Position numbers and translations under genes: made by a program. This document shows positions 17,495-24,801 of a stretch of DNA of 64,000 bases, one piece after another. The stretch lies in contig OZ244906.1 of NCBI GenBank assembly GCA_965221655.1, positions 1-64,000 of the forward strand, written 5' to 3'. This stretch comes from Bin107 sp965221655. GTDB lineage: Bacteria > UBA8248. Each line of letters opens with the position of its first letter. Positions within the stretch are counted from its first letter, which is position 1. The notes beneath the pieces are model-generated. The model saw nothing but the letters and a program-made list of their open reading frames with translations. It was not told the DNA's origin and made no database searches.

Positions 17495-18346
17495 TTATGT
17501 ACTGCCGATAGTTCGGAGCTTCAGTCCTGATGTGTCTATTTCTTGTTTTTGCGCTGCGGGTATTTTCTTCAGATGGCGTGTTAGCGTTTTAAGTTGATTT
17601 CTTAGTTCGTAGATCTCCTCACTGCTCTTTGTGTGAAATTCTCGCGCTGCCAGGACGACCTCAGCGTAATATTTCGATTCACCTTTGATGCCGATGTAAG
17701 GAAGGGGCGGAAAGGTCATCCGCCATGCCTTGGGTAGATGCTTTTGCAGGAGTTGCCCGAATTTCTTGCCGACACAGTTTGAAGGTTTCCAGTTCAAGGC
17801 GAATAGGATTACCGTAGCGACCTTGGATGCCTCCGCCATTATCGGGATGATCTCCTTTGCCTTGCGGGGTAGAAATTCGCTGAATGGGTCCAAGAGCACG
17901 ATATCATGTTCGGTCATTTTGCAGGCGAGTTGCTTGAATGCTTCATAGCCGTCGTATGTCTCGATTTGAAGCGAAGGCTCCTCTTGCAACAATGCTAGAC
18001 CGTATTTCTTTAATTCCTTGCGTCGATACTCGCAACGATCGTTGACCAGGACACGAACCTCTCCTTTCCCGACATTTTCGCCGATTTTCTTGGCCAAAAA
18101 GCTACTGCCGTAATAATGATTCCGATCGATGTCGGTTTGTGCCCGCCTCAAAGCGAGGCTCGTTGGCAGGGCTTTCACACGCTCTTTTACATTATCGGAA
18201 ATCGAATCATCCAAAGGTTTCCCGGCAAACAGATCGAAGAAGCGAAACTTTTTGTTCCTCTCACACTGCCAGTGTATCAACTCCGCCAAAACGCCATGTT
18301 TGAGTAAGTCCCCCGCGTTTCCCATGTCATAGCGCAAGTCCTTCAA
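17495..18346 (-). CDS. RlmJ-like putative methyltransferase, low G+C
   Basis: 283 residues from a TTG at 18346 with AAGGA seven bases upstream (alternative ATG at 18325). The N-terminus MGNAGDLLKHGVLAELIHW resembles the NHADVLKH block of RlmJ (23S rRNA m6A2030 methyltransferase). FRFFDLFAG fits the SAM-binding strand, and DIVLLDPFSEF sits where N6-methyltransferases have DPPY. The second Pro and the aromatic residue of that motif are changed, so activity is uncertain. A three-Cys-motif-partner (TcmP)-like protein is an alternative reading. The gene has clearly more A+T than its neighbours and many AAA/ATT-type codons, which suggests recent transfer. Confidence 0.5.
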   Translation of the reverse strand: MKDLRYDMGNAGDLLKHGVLAELIHWQCERNKKFRFFDLFAGKPLDDSISDNVKERVKALPTSLALRRAQTDIDRNHYYGSSFLAKKIGENVGKGEVRVLVNDRCEYRRKELKKYGLALLQEEPSLQIETYDGYEAFKQLACKMTEHDIVLLDPFSEFLPRKAKEIIPIMAEASKVATVILFALNWKPSNCVGKKFGQLLQKHLPKAWRMTFPPLPYIGIKGESKYYAEVVLAAREFHTKSSEEIYELRNQLKTLTRHLKKIPAAQKQEIDTSGLKLRTIGST

Positions 18347-18387
18347 GACTTTATCCTTTTCTGTATGTAGCTTGTTTCACTCCCCAC

Positions 18388-18424
18388 AAAAAACCGGCGC
18401 GCCTCGTGTGAGGAGACGCGCCGG
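18388..18424 (-). terminator. Rho-independent terminator of the crotonase gene
   Basis: On the minus strand the stem CCGGCGCG (18424-18417) pairs with CGCGCCGG (18401-18394), with further CCTC/GAGG pairing toward a GTGT-type loop. Six T residues follow at 18393-18388. It lies 15 bp after the crotonase stop. Confidence 0.85.
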
Positions 18425-18438
18425 GTGTGCAGCCTTGC

Positions 18439-19221
18439 CTAGCGGGGGAAGCGGCTGAAGTCGGGGGGTCTTTTCTCCTTGAATGCCGTCATGCCCTCGA
18501 CGGACTGCTCGTTGTTCCACACGGCGTTGAGCAGTTCGCTGCCGTGCATCCACGAGGGGTAGTGGAGGTCGCCCAGGAAGTTGAGGTTCGTCTTCATGTA
18601 GCGCAGCGTGGCCGGGGCGTGGGAGTTGATGGTGGCGCACCACTCCTCGGTCGTCTTCTCGAGGTCCGCGTCGGGCACGACCTCGTTGATGAGGCCGACC
18701 TCCTTCGCCTCCTGGGCGGAGTAGCGCTTGGCCATGAACAGCATCTCGCGCGCCCTGCGATCTCCCATGAGGAGGGGGAGGTACTGCGTCGCGCCCACCA
18801 CGGGGAGTGCGCCCACGCGCGCGCCCGACTGGCCGAACGTCGCGTTTTCGCTGGCGATGCACAAATCGCAATACAGCTGCCACTCGTTGCCCCCGCCGAT
18901 GCACCAGCCGCGCACCATGGCGATGGTGGGCTTGCCCGAGTTTCTGAGCGTCATGCACAGGCGGCGCATCTTGTTGTTCCAGATGTGGCCGGTCTGGTAG
19001 TTGAGGCCGAGCATCATGTCCATGTCGCCGCCCGAGGAGAAGTTCCCGTTCAGGCCGTAGAGCACGCCCACGCCGATGTCGGGGTCCTCGTCGAGCCGCG
19101 TGAAAGCCTCGATGACCTCGTTGATCATCTGAAAGTTCATCGCGTTGAGCGTCTTGGGGCGGTCGAGCCCCACCCACAGGGTTTTGTCCCGCACCTCTAC
19201 GACGGTTGCTTTTTCGGACAT
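18439..19221 (-). CDS. Enoyl-CoA hydratase/isomerase (crotonase) family, MenB/BadI-like
   Basis: 260 residues from the ATG at 19221, with AAGGAGA eight bases upstream (a TTG at 19227 is also in frame). Crotonase oxyanion-hole segments are seen at GNFSSGGDMDMM and RGWCIGGGNEWQLYCDL. NATFGQSGARVGALPVVGAT and AKRYSAQEAKEVGLINEVVP, plus FKEKRPPDF at the end, match the branch holding 1,4-dihydroxynaphthoyl-CoA synthase and 2-ketocyclohexanecarboxyl-CoA hydrolase, which suggests ring closure or opening of an acyl-CoA. No other menaquinone genes are nearby, so BadI-type ring cleavage is possible. A clear terminator follows. Confidence 0.85.
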   Translation of the reverse strand: MSEKATVVEVRDKTLWVGLDRPKTLNAMNFQMINEVIEAFTRLDEDPDIGVGVLYGLNGNFSSGGDMDMMLGLNYQTGHIWNNKMRRLCMTLRNSGKPTIAMVRGWCIGGGNEWQLYCDLCIASENATFGQSGARVGALPVVGATQYLPLLMGDRRAREMLFMAKRYSAQEAKEVGLINEVVPDADLEKTTEEWCATINSHAPATLRYMKTNLNFLGDLHYPSWMHGSELLNAVWNNEQSVEGMTAFKEKRPPDFSRFPR

Positions 19222-19344
19222 CTGCAAAATCTCCTTCTCGCCCGCGCAAGGGGCGCATCGTTGAATGGAAGCGCTTCGCGTCTCGCTCGCTCAAGAGGCG
19301 GCATTCTCACACACGCGCGGCGCATTTTCCAGCAAAGGCGCTCC

Positions 19345-20181
19345 TCAGCCCATCCACGCCAGAAAGCCCTTGTAGAGCAGCTGCAGGGAGACGAGCGTGA
19401 GCAGCACCGCCAGAACGCGCGTGAGCGTGGTGGACTTCACCCGGTGCGATATGGCCGCGCCGATTTGCGCCCCCGCGATGGTGCCCACCGCCAGGGGCAG
19501 AATCAGGTTCGTCATCGCGTGGAGGTTGCCGTGGAAGAAGTGCACCACCACGGCGAGGGCGGTGGTGAACAAGAGCTCGCACTGCGAGGTGGCGGTGGCG
19601 ACGTGGGGGGGGATGCGCAGCACCCGTATCATCACGGGCACGTGGATGGGGCCGCCCCCGATGCCCAGAAAACTCGCCAGAAAGCCGATGATCGAACTCA
19701 GAAAAACGCCGAGCCGGAACCGAAAGCCGTATTCGTAGACCCGGCCCGCGCTGTCGACGATGCGCCTGTACGTCAGGGCGGCGAGTCCGCTCTTTTGCTC
19801 GCGCGTCGCCTCAAGAGGCGGCGGCGGGTTGATGATGGAGATGCAAAGCGCGAGCAGGGCGAGGCCGAGCAGTGCGTCGAACGGCCCGCGCGCGACCTCG
19901 CTCGTGGCGTAGACGCCGATGACGACCCAGGGCGCTCCCGCCAGGGCGAAGATCGCGCTGGTCTTGATGTCGATGCGCCCCATGCGGTAGTAGGCGATGG
20001 AGCCCGAAAGTGCGTTCAGGCACACCACGCTCAGCGAGGTGGCGGCGATGACCTCGGAGGGCTGATCGGTGAAAAGCAACAGGAGCAGGGGCGTGAGGAT
20101 GAAGCCGCCGCCCGCGCCCACCAGCGTGCCGAGCAGGCCGATTCCCAGTCCTATCGCCAGAAATTGCGTGAAGAAGAGCAT
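19345..20181 (-). CDS. TSUP family membrane permease (TauE/SafE)
   Basis: 278 residues from the ATG at 20181, with AAGGA upstream; the frame extends to 20400 but the leader has no membrane character. Two repeats of four membrane segments are evident: GIGLLGTLVGAGGGFILTPL, and later GFLASFLGIGGGPIHVPVM, each with the family glycine motif. TSUP proteins export sulfite or sulfonates, or carry organic anions. The substrate is not shown by context. It is divergent from the DUF362 gene. Confidence 0.9.
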   Translation of the reverse strand: MLFFTQFLAIGLGIGLLGTLVGAGGGFILTPLLLLLFTDQPSEVIAATSLSVVCLNALSGSIAYYRMGRIDIKTSAIFALAGAPWVVIGVYATSEVARGPFDALLGLALLALCISIINPPPPLEATREQKSGLAALTYRRIVDSAGRVYEYGFRFRLGVFLSSIIGFLASFLGIGGGPIHVPVMIRVLRIPPHVATATSQCELLFTTALAVVVHFFHGNLHAMTNLILPLAVGTIAGAQIGAAISHRVKSTTLTRVLAVLLTLVSLQLLYKGFLAWMG

Positions 20182-20394
20182 CGACGTTCCTTTCCCGCAC
20201 ACGAAGGGCGTGAGCGCGAGGGAAGCACCTCGCCCGGGTTCGCGTCGGCTATTGGTTTGGGGGCTGCGCAACGGCGGCGATTCTAGTACAGCGCGCGGAC
20301 GAAAGAAAGAGACCCAGGCGTGCGCCGCGCCTCGCGGCGGGTGCGGCTGCTCGCGGGTGGTTTCGCCAAACGGGTGCGGGGGGTGTAGAATGTT

Positions 20395-20414
20395 CCCCAA
20401 TTATCCTCTTGGGG
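20395..20414 (+). promoter_or_regulatory. Hairpin covering the ribosome binding site of the DUF362 gene
   Basis: CCCCAA (20395-20400) and TTGGGG (20409-20414) are a perfect 6-bp inverted repeat with an 8-base loop. The right arm contains the GGGG of the Shine-Dalgarno GGGGAG for the ATG at 20425, so folding would hide it. Regulatory meaning is inferred only. Confidence 0.35.
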
Positions 20415-20424
20415 AGAGACGCAC

Positions 20425-21498
20425 ATGACGGTTCCACTCGATACTCCGGTGGTGACGCGGGCCGAGAAGTTTCGCGGCGTTCTGGATTCCGATGAGGCGG
20501 CGGCCTACCGCGCACTGCAGGAGACAAAACGCGAATACCCCGAAGCACAGCCTCCGCCGCTGCGTCCGCCCCGCCTGGTGCGCGCGGGCAGGAGCCTCGT
20601 CGCCATGGTGCGCGCCGAGACGCGCGAGGCCGCCGTGCGCCTGGCCGTCGAGAAGCTGGGCGGCATCCGGCGCGTCGTGCCCCATCCCGCGCCGGTGCTC
20701 CTCAAGCCCAACTTCAATTCGGCCGACCCGTTTCCGGCCTCCACGCATCCCGACACCCTCGAAACCGTGGTCGCGCTTTTTCAGGAGGCGGGCTGTACGG
20801 ACCTGGCGGTGGGCGAGATGGGAGGTCTCCTCTCCCTGCCCGCGCGCGGGAACTTCGAGCGCTGGGGGATGGGCGACTTCCAGGAGAGGACGGGCGTGGG
20901 TGTTTTGCGTTTTGATGAGGAACCCTGGGTGCGCGCGCGCGTTCCCGAGGCGATTCGCTGGGGCGGGTGGGTGCACTGCATCGAACGCCTTTTGCAGCCT
21001 GATCAGCTCGTCGTCAACCTGCCGACCATGAAGAGCCACGGCGGCGGGCCGCGCTTCAGCCTCTCGCTCAAGAACGTGTATGGCTTCGTGCATCCCAGAG
21101 ATCGCGTTCGCGCCCACTTCGTCCCCCAGATGGCGGAGATGATCATGGAGACGAACATGCTCTACTCCCCCGCGCTGATCGTGCTCGACGGCACGAAGTG
21201 CTGGGTATCGGGCGGCCCCTACACGGGCGAGGAGCGCGCGCCGAACGTCATCATCGCGGGCGACGACCGCATTGCCGTGGATGTCGTGGGGGCGTCGGTG
21301 GTGCGCGCCATGGGTTCGGAACTCCTGCGCGACTATCCCGTCTGGTCGCACCGCCAGATCAGGCGCGCGGTGGAGCTGGGTCTGGGTGCGCGCGAACCGG
21401 GCGCGGTGGAGCTTTTGGCGGAAGACGCGACGGGGAGTGCGGATTTCGCGGCTCTGGCCGAGCAGGTGGAGACGTTCATCCGCGAGCCCGCCGACTGA
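20425..21498 (+). CDS. DUF362 domain protein
   Basis: 357 residues. The conserved DUF362 core is present: VLLKPNFNSADPFPASTHPD, then QEAGCTDLAVGEMGG, then LVVNLPTMKSHGGGPRFSLS and LKNVYGFVHPRDRVRAHF, then the C-terminal NVIIAGDDRIAVDVVGASVV. DUF362 proteins often carry ferredoxin domains; this one lacks the Cys motifs, so it is the plain form. Biochemical role unknown. Preceded by GGGGAG and an RBS-covering hairpin, and followed by the tRNA-Ala gene. Confidence 0.88.
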   Translation: MTVPLDTPVVTRAEKFRGVLDSDEAAAYRALQETKREYPEAQPPPLRPPRLVRAGRSLVAMVRAETREAAVRLAVEKLGGIRRVVPHPAPVLLKPNFNSADPFPASTHPDTLETVVALFQEAGCTDLAVGEMGGLLSLPARGNFERWGMGDFQERTGVGVLRFDEEPWVRARVPEAIRWGGWVHCIERLLQPDQLVVNLPTMKSHGGGPRFSLSLKNVYGFVHPRDRVRAHFVPQMAEMIMETNMLYSPALIVLDGTKCWVSGGPYTGEERAPNVIIAGDDRIAVDVVGASVVRAMGSELLRDYPVWSHRQIRRAVELGLGAREPGAVELLAEDATGSADFAALAEQVETFIREPAD

Positions 21499-21598
21499 GG
21501 AGGACTCGGGGGGCGTTCGGTTCGCGTTGACGCCATTGCGCGGTTCGGCTACATTTTTCGTCCGCGCCCCCCGGCGCCAAAAGCGGGGGCTTTTGCAT

Positions 21599-21674
21599 GG
21601 GGCTGTAGCTCAGCTGGGAGAGCGCATGACTGGCAGTCATGAGGTCAGGGGTTCGATCCCCCTCAGCTCCACCA
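21599..21674 (+). tRNA. tRNA-Ala (anticodon GGC)
   Basis: The cloverleaf can be folded by hand. The acceptor stem GGGGCTG pairs with CAGCTCC with one G-U pair. The D arm is GCTCAGCTGGGAGAGC. The anticodon stem CATGA/TCATG encloses loop CTGGCAG with anticodon GGC, and the T arm is AGGGGTTCGATCCCCCT. CCA is encoded at 21672-21674. 76 bases. Confidence 0.97.
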
Positions 21675-21731
21675 GAAAATGGACGGGCTACGGGAGTTTT
21701 TGATTCTCCGGGTTCTCTTTGCGGCCCGCGG

Positions 21732-22241
21732 TCATTTATCGGTATCCGATATTTGCTTTTCTTCTTTTTCCTTTTCCCTTTCCAGTTTTTGAAGCATCTC
21801 TTTTTTCAACTCTTGATACTTCCTCTTGACGTGCTCGGGAGCCGAATCACGAGGCTCCATGATGACGCTTACCTTGCTGGGATATTCTTGCGCCGCTCCA
21901 CTCGCGATATCGACAAAGATTCCGATGCCCCCGCCCAGTATGACGTTTCCCAGTGTTGCGGAAGTCATGTTTTCATCAAATGTGTGTGTCGTTTTCTTGA
22001 AACCCTTTTTCTCGCAGGTCAGGACGATGGGGCCGTCTCCTTTATGCACCGTTGTCGCGGTTGGGGTCTGGGGCCAGTGGTATTTCCTTCCCCTTTTGTC
22101 GATCCCTCTGCATGAGGCATTTTCCGCATTGACCACATCGACGGTAATGCTCTGAGAAGTTCCCGAAACGATGGTTGCACATCCGGAAGCGAGCAAAGAA
22201 ACAACAAACGACACAGCCAGAATTTTACGCGCAATTCCCAT
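21732..22241 (-). CDS. Hypothetical lipoprotein, low G+C
   Basis: 169 residues. The lipoprotein signal MGIARKILAVSFVVSLLASG is followed by Cys21 (lipobox L-A-S-G-C). The mature part begins ATIVSGTSQSITVDVVNAEN, with a beta-rich domain resembling carboxypeptidase-regulatory/PEGA-like folds (GDGPIVLTCEKKGFKKTT). A Gly-rich hydrophobic stretch follows (LGNVILGGGIGIFVDIASGA), then a charged helical tail rich in Lys/Glu. Small lipoproteins with CATIVSGTSQ-type starts are common in proteobacteria, function unknown. The G+C content is well below the surrounding DNA. It is downstream of and convergent with the tRNA-Ala gene. Confidence 0.82.
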   Translation of the reverse strand: MGIARKILAVSFVVSLLASGCATIVSGTSQSITVDVVNAENASCRGIDKRGRKYHWPQTPTATTVHKGDGPIVLTCEKKGFKKTTHTFDENMTSATLGNVILGGGIGIFVDIASGAAQEYPSKVSVIMEPRDSAPEHVKRKYQELKKEMLQKLEREKEKEEKQISDTDK

Positions 22242-22535
22242 TTTTTAACCTCTCTCCCGTTTCTGTCGGTAGCCCTGCTTGGCAGGGCCTCTTCTTACCC
22301 ATATCTTGCATCTTTTAAGCACATAAGGCTCAAATAAATCAACTTTCAGCGCAAATAATGCATGGACGGGAATGAACGGCGCGCAAACCGGGGGCGTCGA
22401 CGCCTGCCCGTGCGGGAGGCGTTTTTGCGGGAGCGGTCCAAAAGTGCTACTAATAATCCGTCAACAGGCTCTGCACTCGCGTTGTCTTTCCCCGGAGAAA
22501 GCGTCTTCTTCCGGTGAGGAGGTGCGTACGAACCC

Positions 22536-23504
22536 ATGAACGAAACCGAAAAATTCCACTTCGGCTACCTCCTGCCCACGCGCGGCGTCGTCGTGGCGGC
22601 GGGCGGTGCGGCCCCGGATACCGACCCCATCTTCTCCCTCGCCCGAAAGGCGGAGGCTCTCGGCCTCGATTCCCTGTGGCTGGGCGACAGCGTGCTCGCC
22701 AAGCCGCGCATGGAGAGCTTCACGACCTGGGCGGCGGTTCTCGCCTCGACCGAGCGCGTCCAGGTGGGTACGGCGGTGATGCTGGCGGCCCTGCGCCACC
22801 CGGTCATGCTCGCCCAGTCGGTGAGCACGCTCGATTGCATGTTCCCGGGGCGCGTGCTCCCCGGTTTGGGCGTGGGGCGCACCGACCTCAAGTTTGAGTT
22901 CGAAACCTTGGGCGTGCCGCTCAACGAACGCGCGCGGCGTTTTTCGGAAACCGTGGAGATACTCAAGCTGCTCCTGGCCGAGTCCCGCGCGGACTACGCG
23001 GGCAAACATTTCTCCTTTAGCGGCGTGGAGCTCGAACCGAGGCCACGCACCCCCGGCGGCCCGCCGATTTGGCTCTCCAGCAACCTGGTGGATTCGGGCC
23101 TGCGGCGCGTGGCGCGCTTTGCCGACGGCTGGATAACGAACTCGATTACGCCGGATCTCTACCGCCAGTGCTGGGAGAAGATATGCGCCTACGCCGGGGA
23201 GGTGGGCAGGGACGAGGAGATCCAGGCCATTCCCCAGTGTCTTTACGTCACCATGAACGTCAATCCCGACGGGGCGAAGGCCGAGGCGCAGTGCGGGGAG
23301 TTTCTGGCGAAGTACTACCACAAGACTTTCGATGAGGTGCGCAAGCAGCTGCTCGTCCTCGCGGGCGACGGCGACCGCGTGGAAGAGCAACTCCGCGAAT
23401 ACGTGCGCGAGGGTGCGCGCGTGTTCATCGTGCGCTTCGCGGGCGGCAGCCAGGAGGAGCAACTCGAGAACTTCGTCTCTGAACTCCTGCCGAGGTTCAG
23501 GTAG
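22536..23504 (+). CDS. LLM class flavin/F420-dependent oxidoreductase
   Basis: 322 residues, luciferase-like TIM barrel. N-terminal FHFGYLLPTRGVVVAAGG, then LDSLWLGDSVLAKPRMESF, then VMLAALRHPVMLAQSVSTLD and VLPGLGVGRTDLKFEFETLG are family blocks. The pattern is closest to the minus-30 kb paralogue starting at 29994 (both share LPTRGV and GDSVLAKPR), so these two probably act on related substrates. GAGGAGG upstream. The next gene starts directly after its stop, so the two are co-translated. Confidence 0.9.
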   Translation: MNETEKFHFGYLLPTRGVVVAAGGAAPDTDPIFSLARKAEALGLDSLWLGDSVLAKPRMESFTTWAAVLASTERVQVGTAVMLAALRHPVMLAQSVSTLDCMFPGRVLPGLGVGRTDLKFEFETLGVPLNERARRFSETVEILKLLLAESRADYAGKHFSFSGVELEPRPRTPGGPPIWLSSNLVDSGLRRVARFADGWITNSITPDLYRQCWEKICAYAGEVGRDEEIQAIPQCLYVTMNVNPDGAKAEAQCGEFLAKYYHKTFDEVRKQLLVLAGDGDRVEEQLREYVREGARVFIVRFAGGSQEEQLENFVSELLPRFR

Positions 23505-24689
23505 ATGGTGCTCGAAAACGGAACGGGCGCGTCCCGAGAGGAAATTGCAGGGCGCATCACCGAGGCGCGCGCACTCATGCGCGAGGCGCAGCTCGAGGTT
23601 CTCCTCGTCGTGGGCCGCTCGTTCTACGACCGCATGGGCAGCCTCACCTACCTCACCAACCATTTTCCGCCGTTTCCGCCCGGAGCGTTCAGCGACACCG
23701 TGCGCGGCATGGGGCACGGGGTGCTCGTCCTTCCGGCGGAGGGCGAGCCGCTGCTCTTCGTGGATCACCGCAACTATCGCCGCGAGATGGTGCACGTCGA
23801 CGCGGTGCAGGTGGAGGCGAACATTTCCGCAGGCGTCGTCGCACGGCTCGAACGCCTCGGGGCCGCGCGCGCGCGGGTGGGCATCGCGGGCGAGGACATC
23901 ATGCCCGCGACGATGTTCATCGATCTCGCCACCGCCCTGCCCGAGGCGCAGTTCTCCAACGCGAACGCCCTGGTGGAGCAGTTGCGGGCGCGCAAGAGCG
24001 AGACCGAGGTGGCCTACCTCAAGCGCGCGGCCGAAATCGTCGAGGCGGGCTACGCGGCGATTTTCGGGGCGATTCGCCCCGGCGTGCGCGAGAGCGACCT
24101 GTGCGCCGAGGGCCACGCGGCGGGTATGCGCGCAGGTGCTGACTTCGTTCGCTACGTTCGCGTACACAGCGGGCCTTGGGCGAGCTGGGGTTCGCGCTGG
24201 CCGCAGGCGACGCAGCGCAAGGTAGAGGCGGGCGACCTGATTCGCTTCGACTACGTGGGTGCGGTGGAGGGCTACGGGTTCGACGTGAACCGCACCGCCG
24301 TGGTGCCCGGAAAGAAGATCGCGCGCGAGGTCGAGGAGATGCTCGAACTCACCATCGCCACCTCGGAGGCGGCGATGGGTGCGGTGCGCGCAGGCGCGAA
24401 AGCCTTAGACGCCCACGCCGCGGCGAGCCGCTTTCTCGACGAGAACGCGGAGGGGGCAGGGCGTCACCTCTTCCCCATGGCGGGCCACGGCATCGGGCTC
24501 GAAACCGTGGAGGCGCCCATCATCCGCCCCGACAACGATATGGTTTTAGAGCGCAACATGGTGCTTTGCGTGGAGCCGCAGTTCGTTCTGCCCGAGGTGG
24601 GGGGTACGAACATCGAGCAGATGGTGCTCGTGACGGAGGCGGGCTGCGAGCTCCTCACCCAGACGACCACGCGCCCCTGGGCGGAGTAG
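23505..24689 (+). CDS. M24 family aminopeptidase P/creatinase-like hydrolase
   Basis: 394 residues; the ATG follows the stop of the LLM gene with no gap. The N-terminal creatinase-type domain is followed by the pita-bread fold. Metal-ligand blocks are visible: LIRFDYVGAVEGYGFDVNRT with the two Asp, PMAGHGIGLETVEAPII with His, and VLCVEPQFVLPEVGGTNIEQ with the two Glu. The metal set therefore appears complete, so it is a Xaa-Pro peptidase-type or related amidinohydrolase. Pairing with a luciferase-like enzyme and a TRAP transporter suggests catabolism of a small N-containing compound rather than general peptidase work. Confidence 0.88.
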   Translation: MVLENGTGASREEIAGRITEARALMREAQLEVLLVVGRSFYDRMGSLTYLTNHFPPFPPGAFSDTVRGMGHGVLVLPAEGEPLLFVDHRNYRREMVHVDAVQVEANISAGVVARLERLGAARARVGIAGEDIMPATMFIDLATALPEAQFSNANALVEQLRARKSETEVAYLKRAAEIVEAGYAAIFGAIRPGVRESDLCAEGHAAGMRAGADFVRYVRVHSGPWASWGSRWPQATQRKVEAGDLIRFDYVGAVEGYGFDVNRTAVVPGKKIAREVEEMLELTIATSEAAMGAVRAGAKALDAHAAASRFLDENAEGAGRHLFPMAGHGIGLETVEAPIIRPDNDMVLERNMVLCVEPQFVLPEVGGTNIEQMVLVTEAGCELLTQTTTRPWAE

Positions 24690-24801
24690 CGCGCGCAGGC
24701 CGTTTTTCTGCGCTTCGTAACGGGCTCGTAACGTTCGCGTGAGACGCTCCGGGCCGACGCGGTGCTTTCGAAAAGCCGTCTCGTGAAGGGATGGAGGTTT
24801 C

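Noticed and set aside
22272..22288. GCCCTG/CAGGGC hairpin as a terminator
   Set aside because: Six-base stem without a T-run; it lies in the leader of the minus-strand lipoprotein and could equally be chance.
21599..22535. Integrated genetic island using the tRNA-Ala as attachment site
   Set aside because: No integrase and no second copy of the tRNA 3' end was found in the window; only base composition hints at it.
22461..24167. Minus-strand 568-residue open frame opposite the LLM and M24 genes
   Set aside because: Antisense shadow of two strong plus-strand genes; no family pattern.
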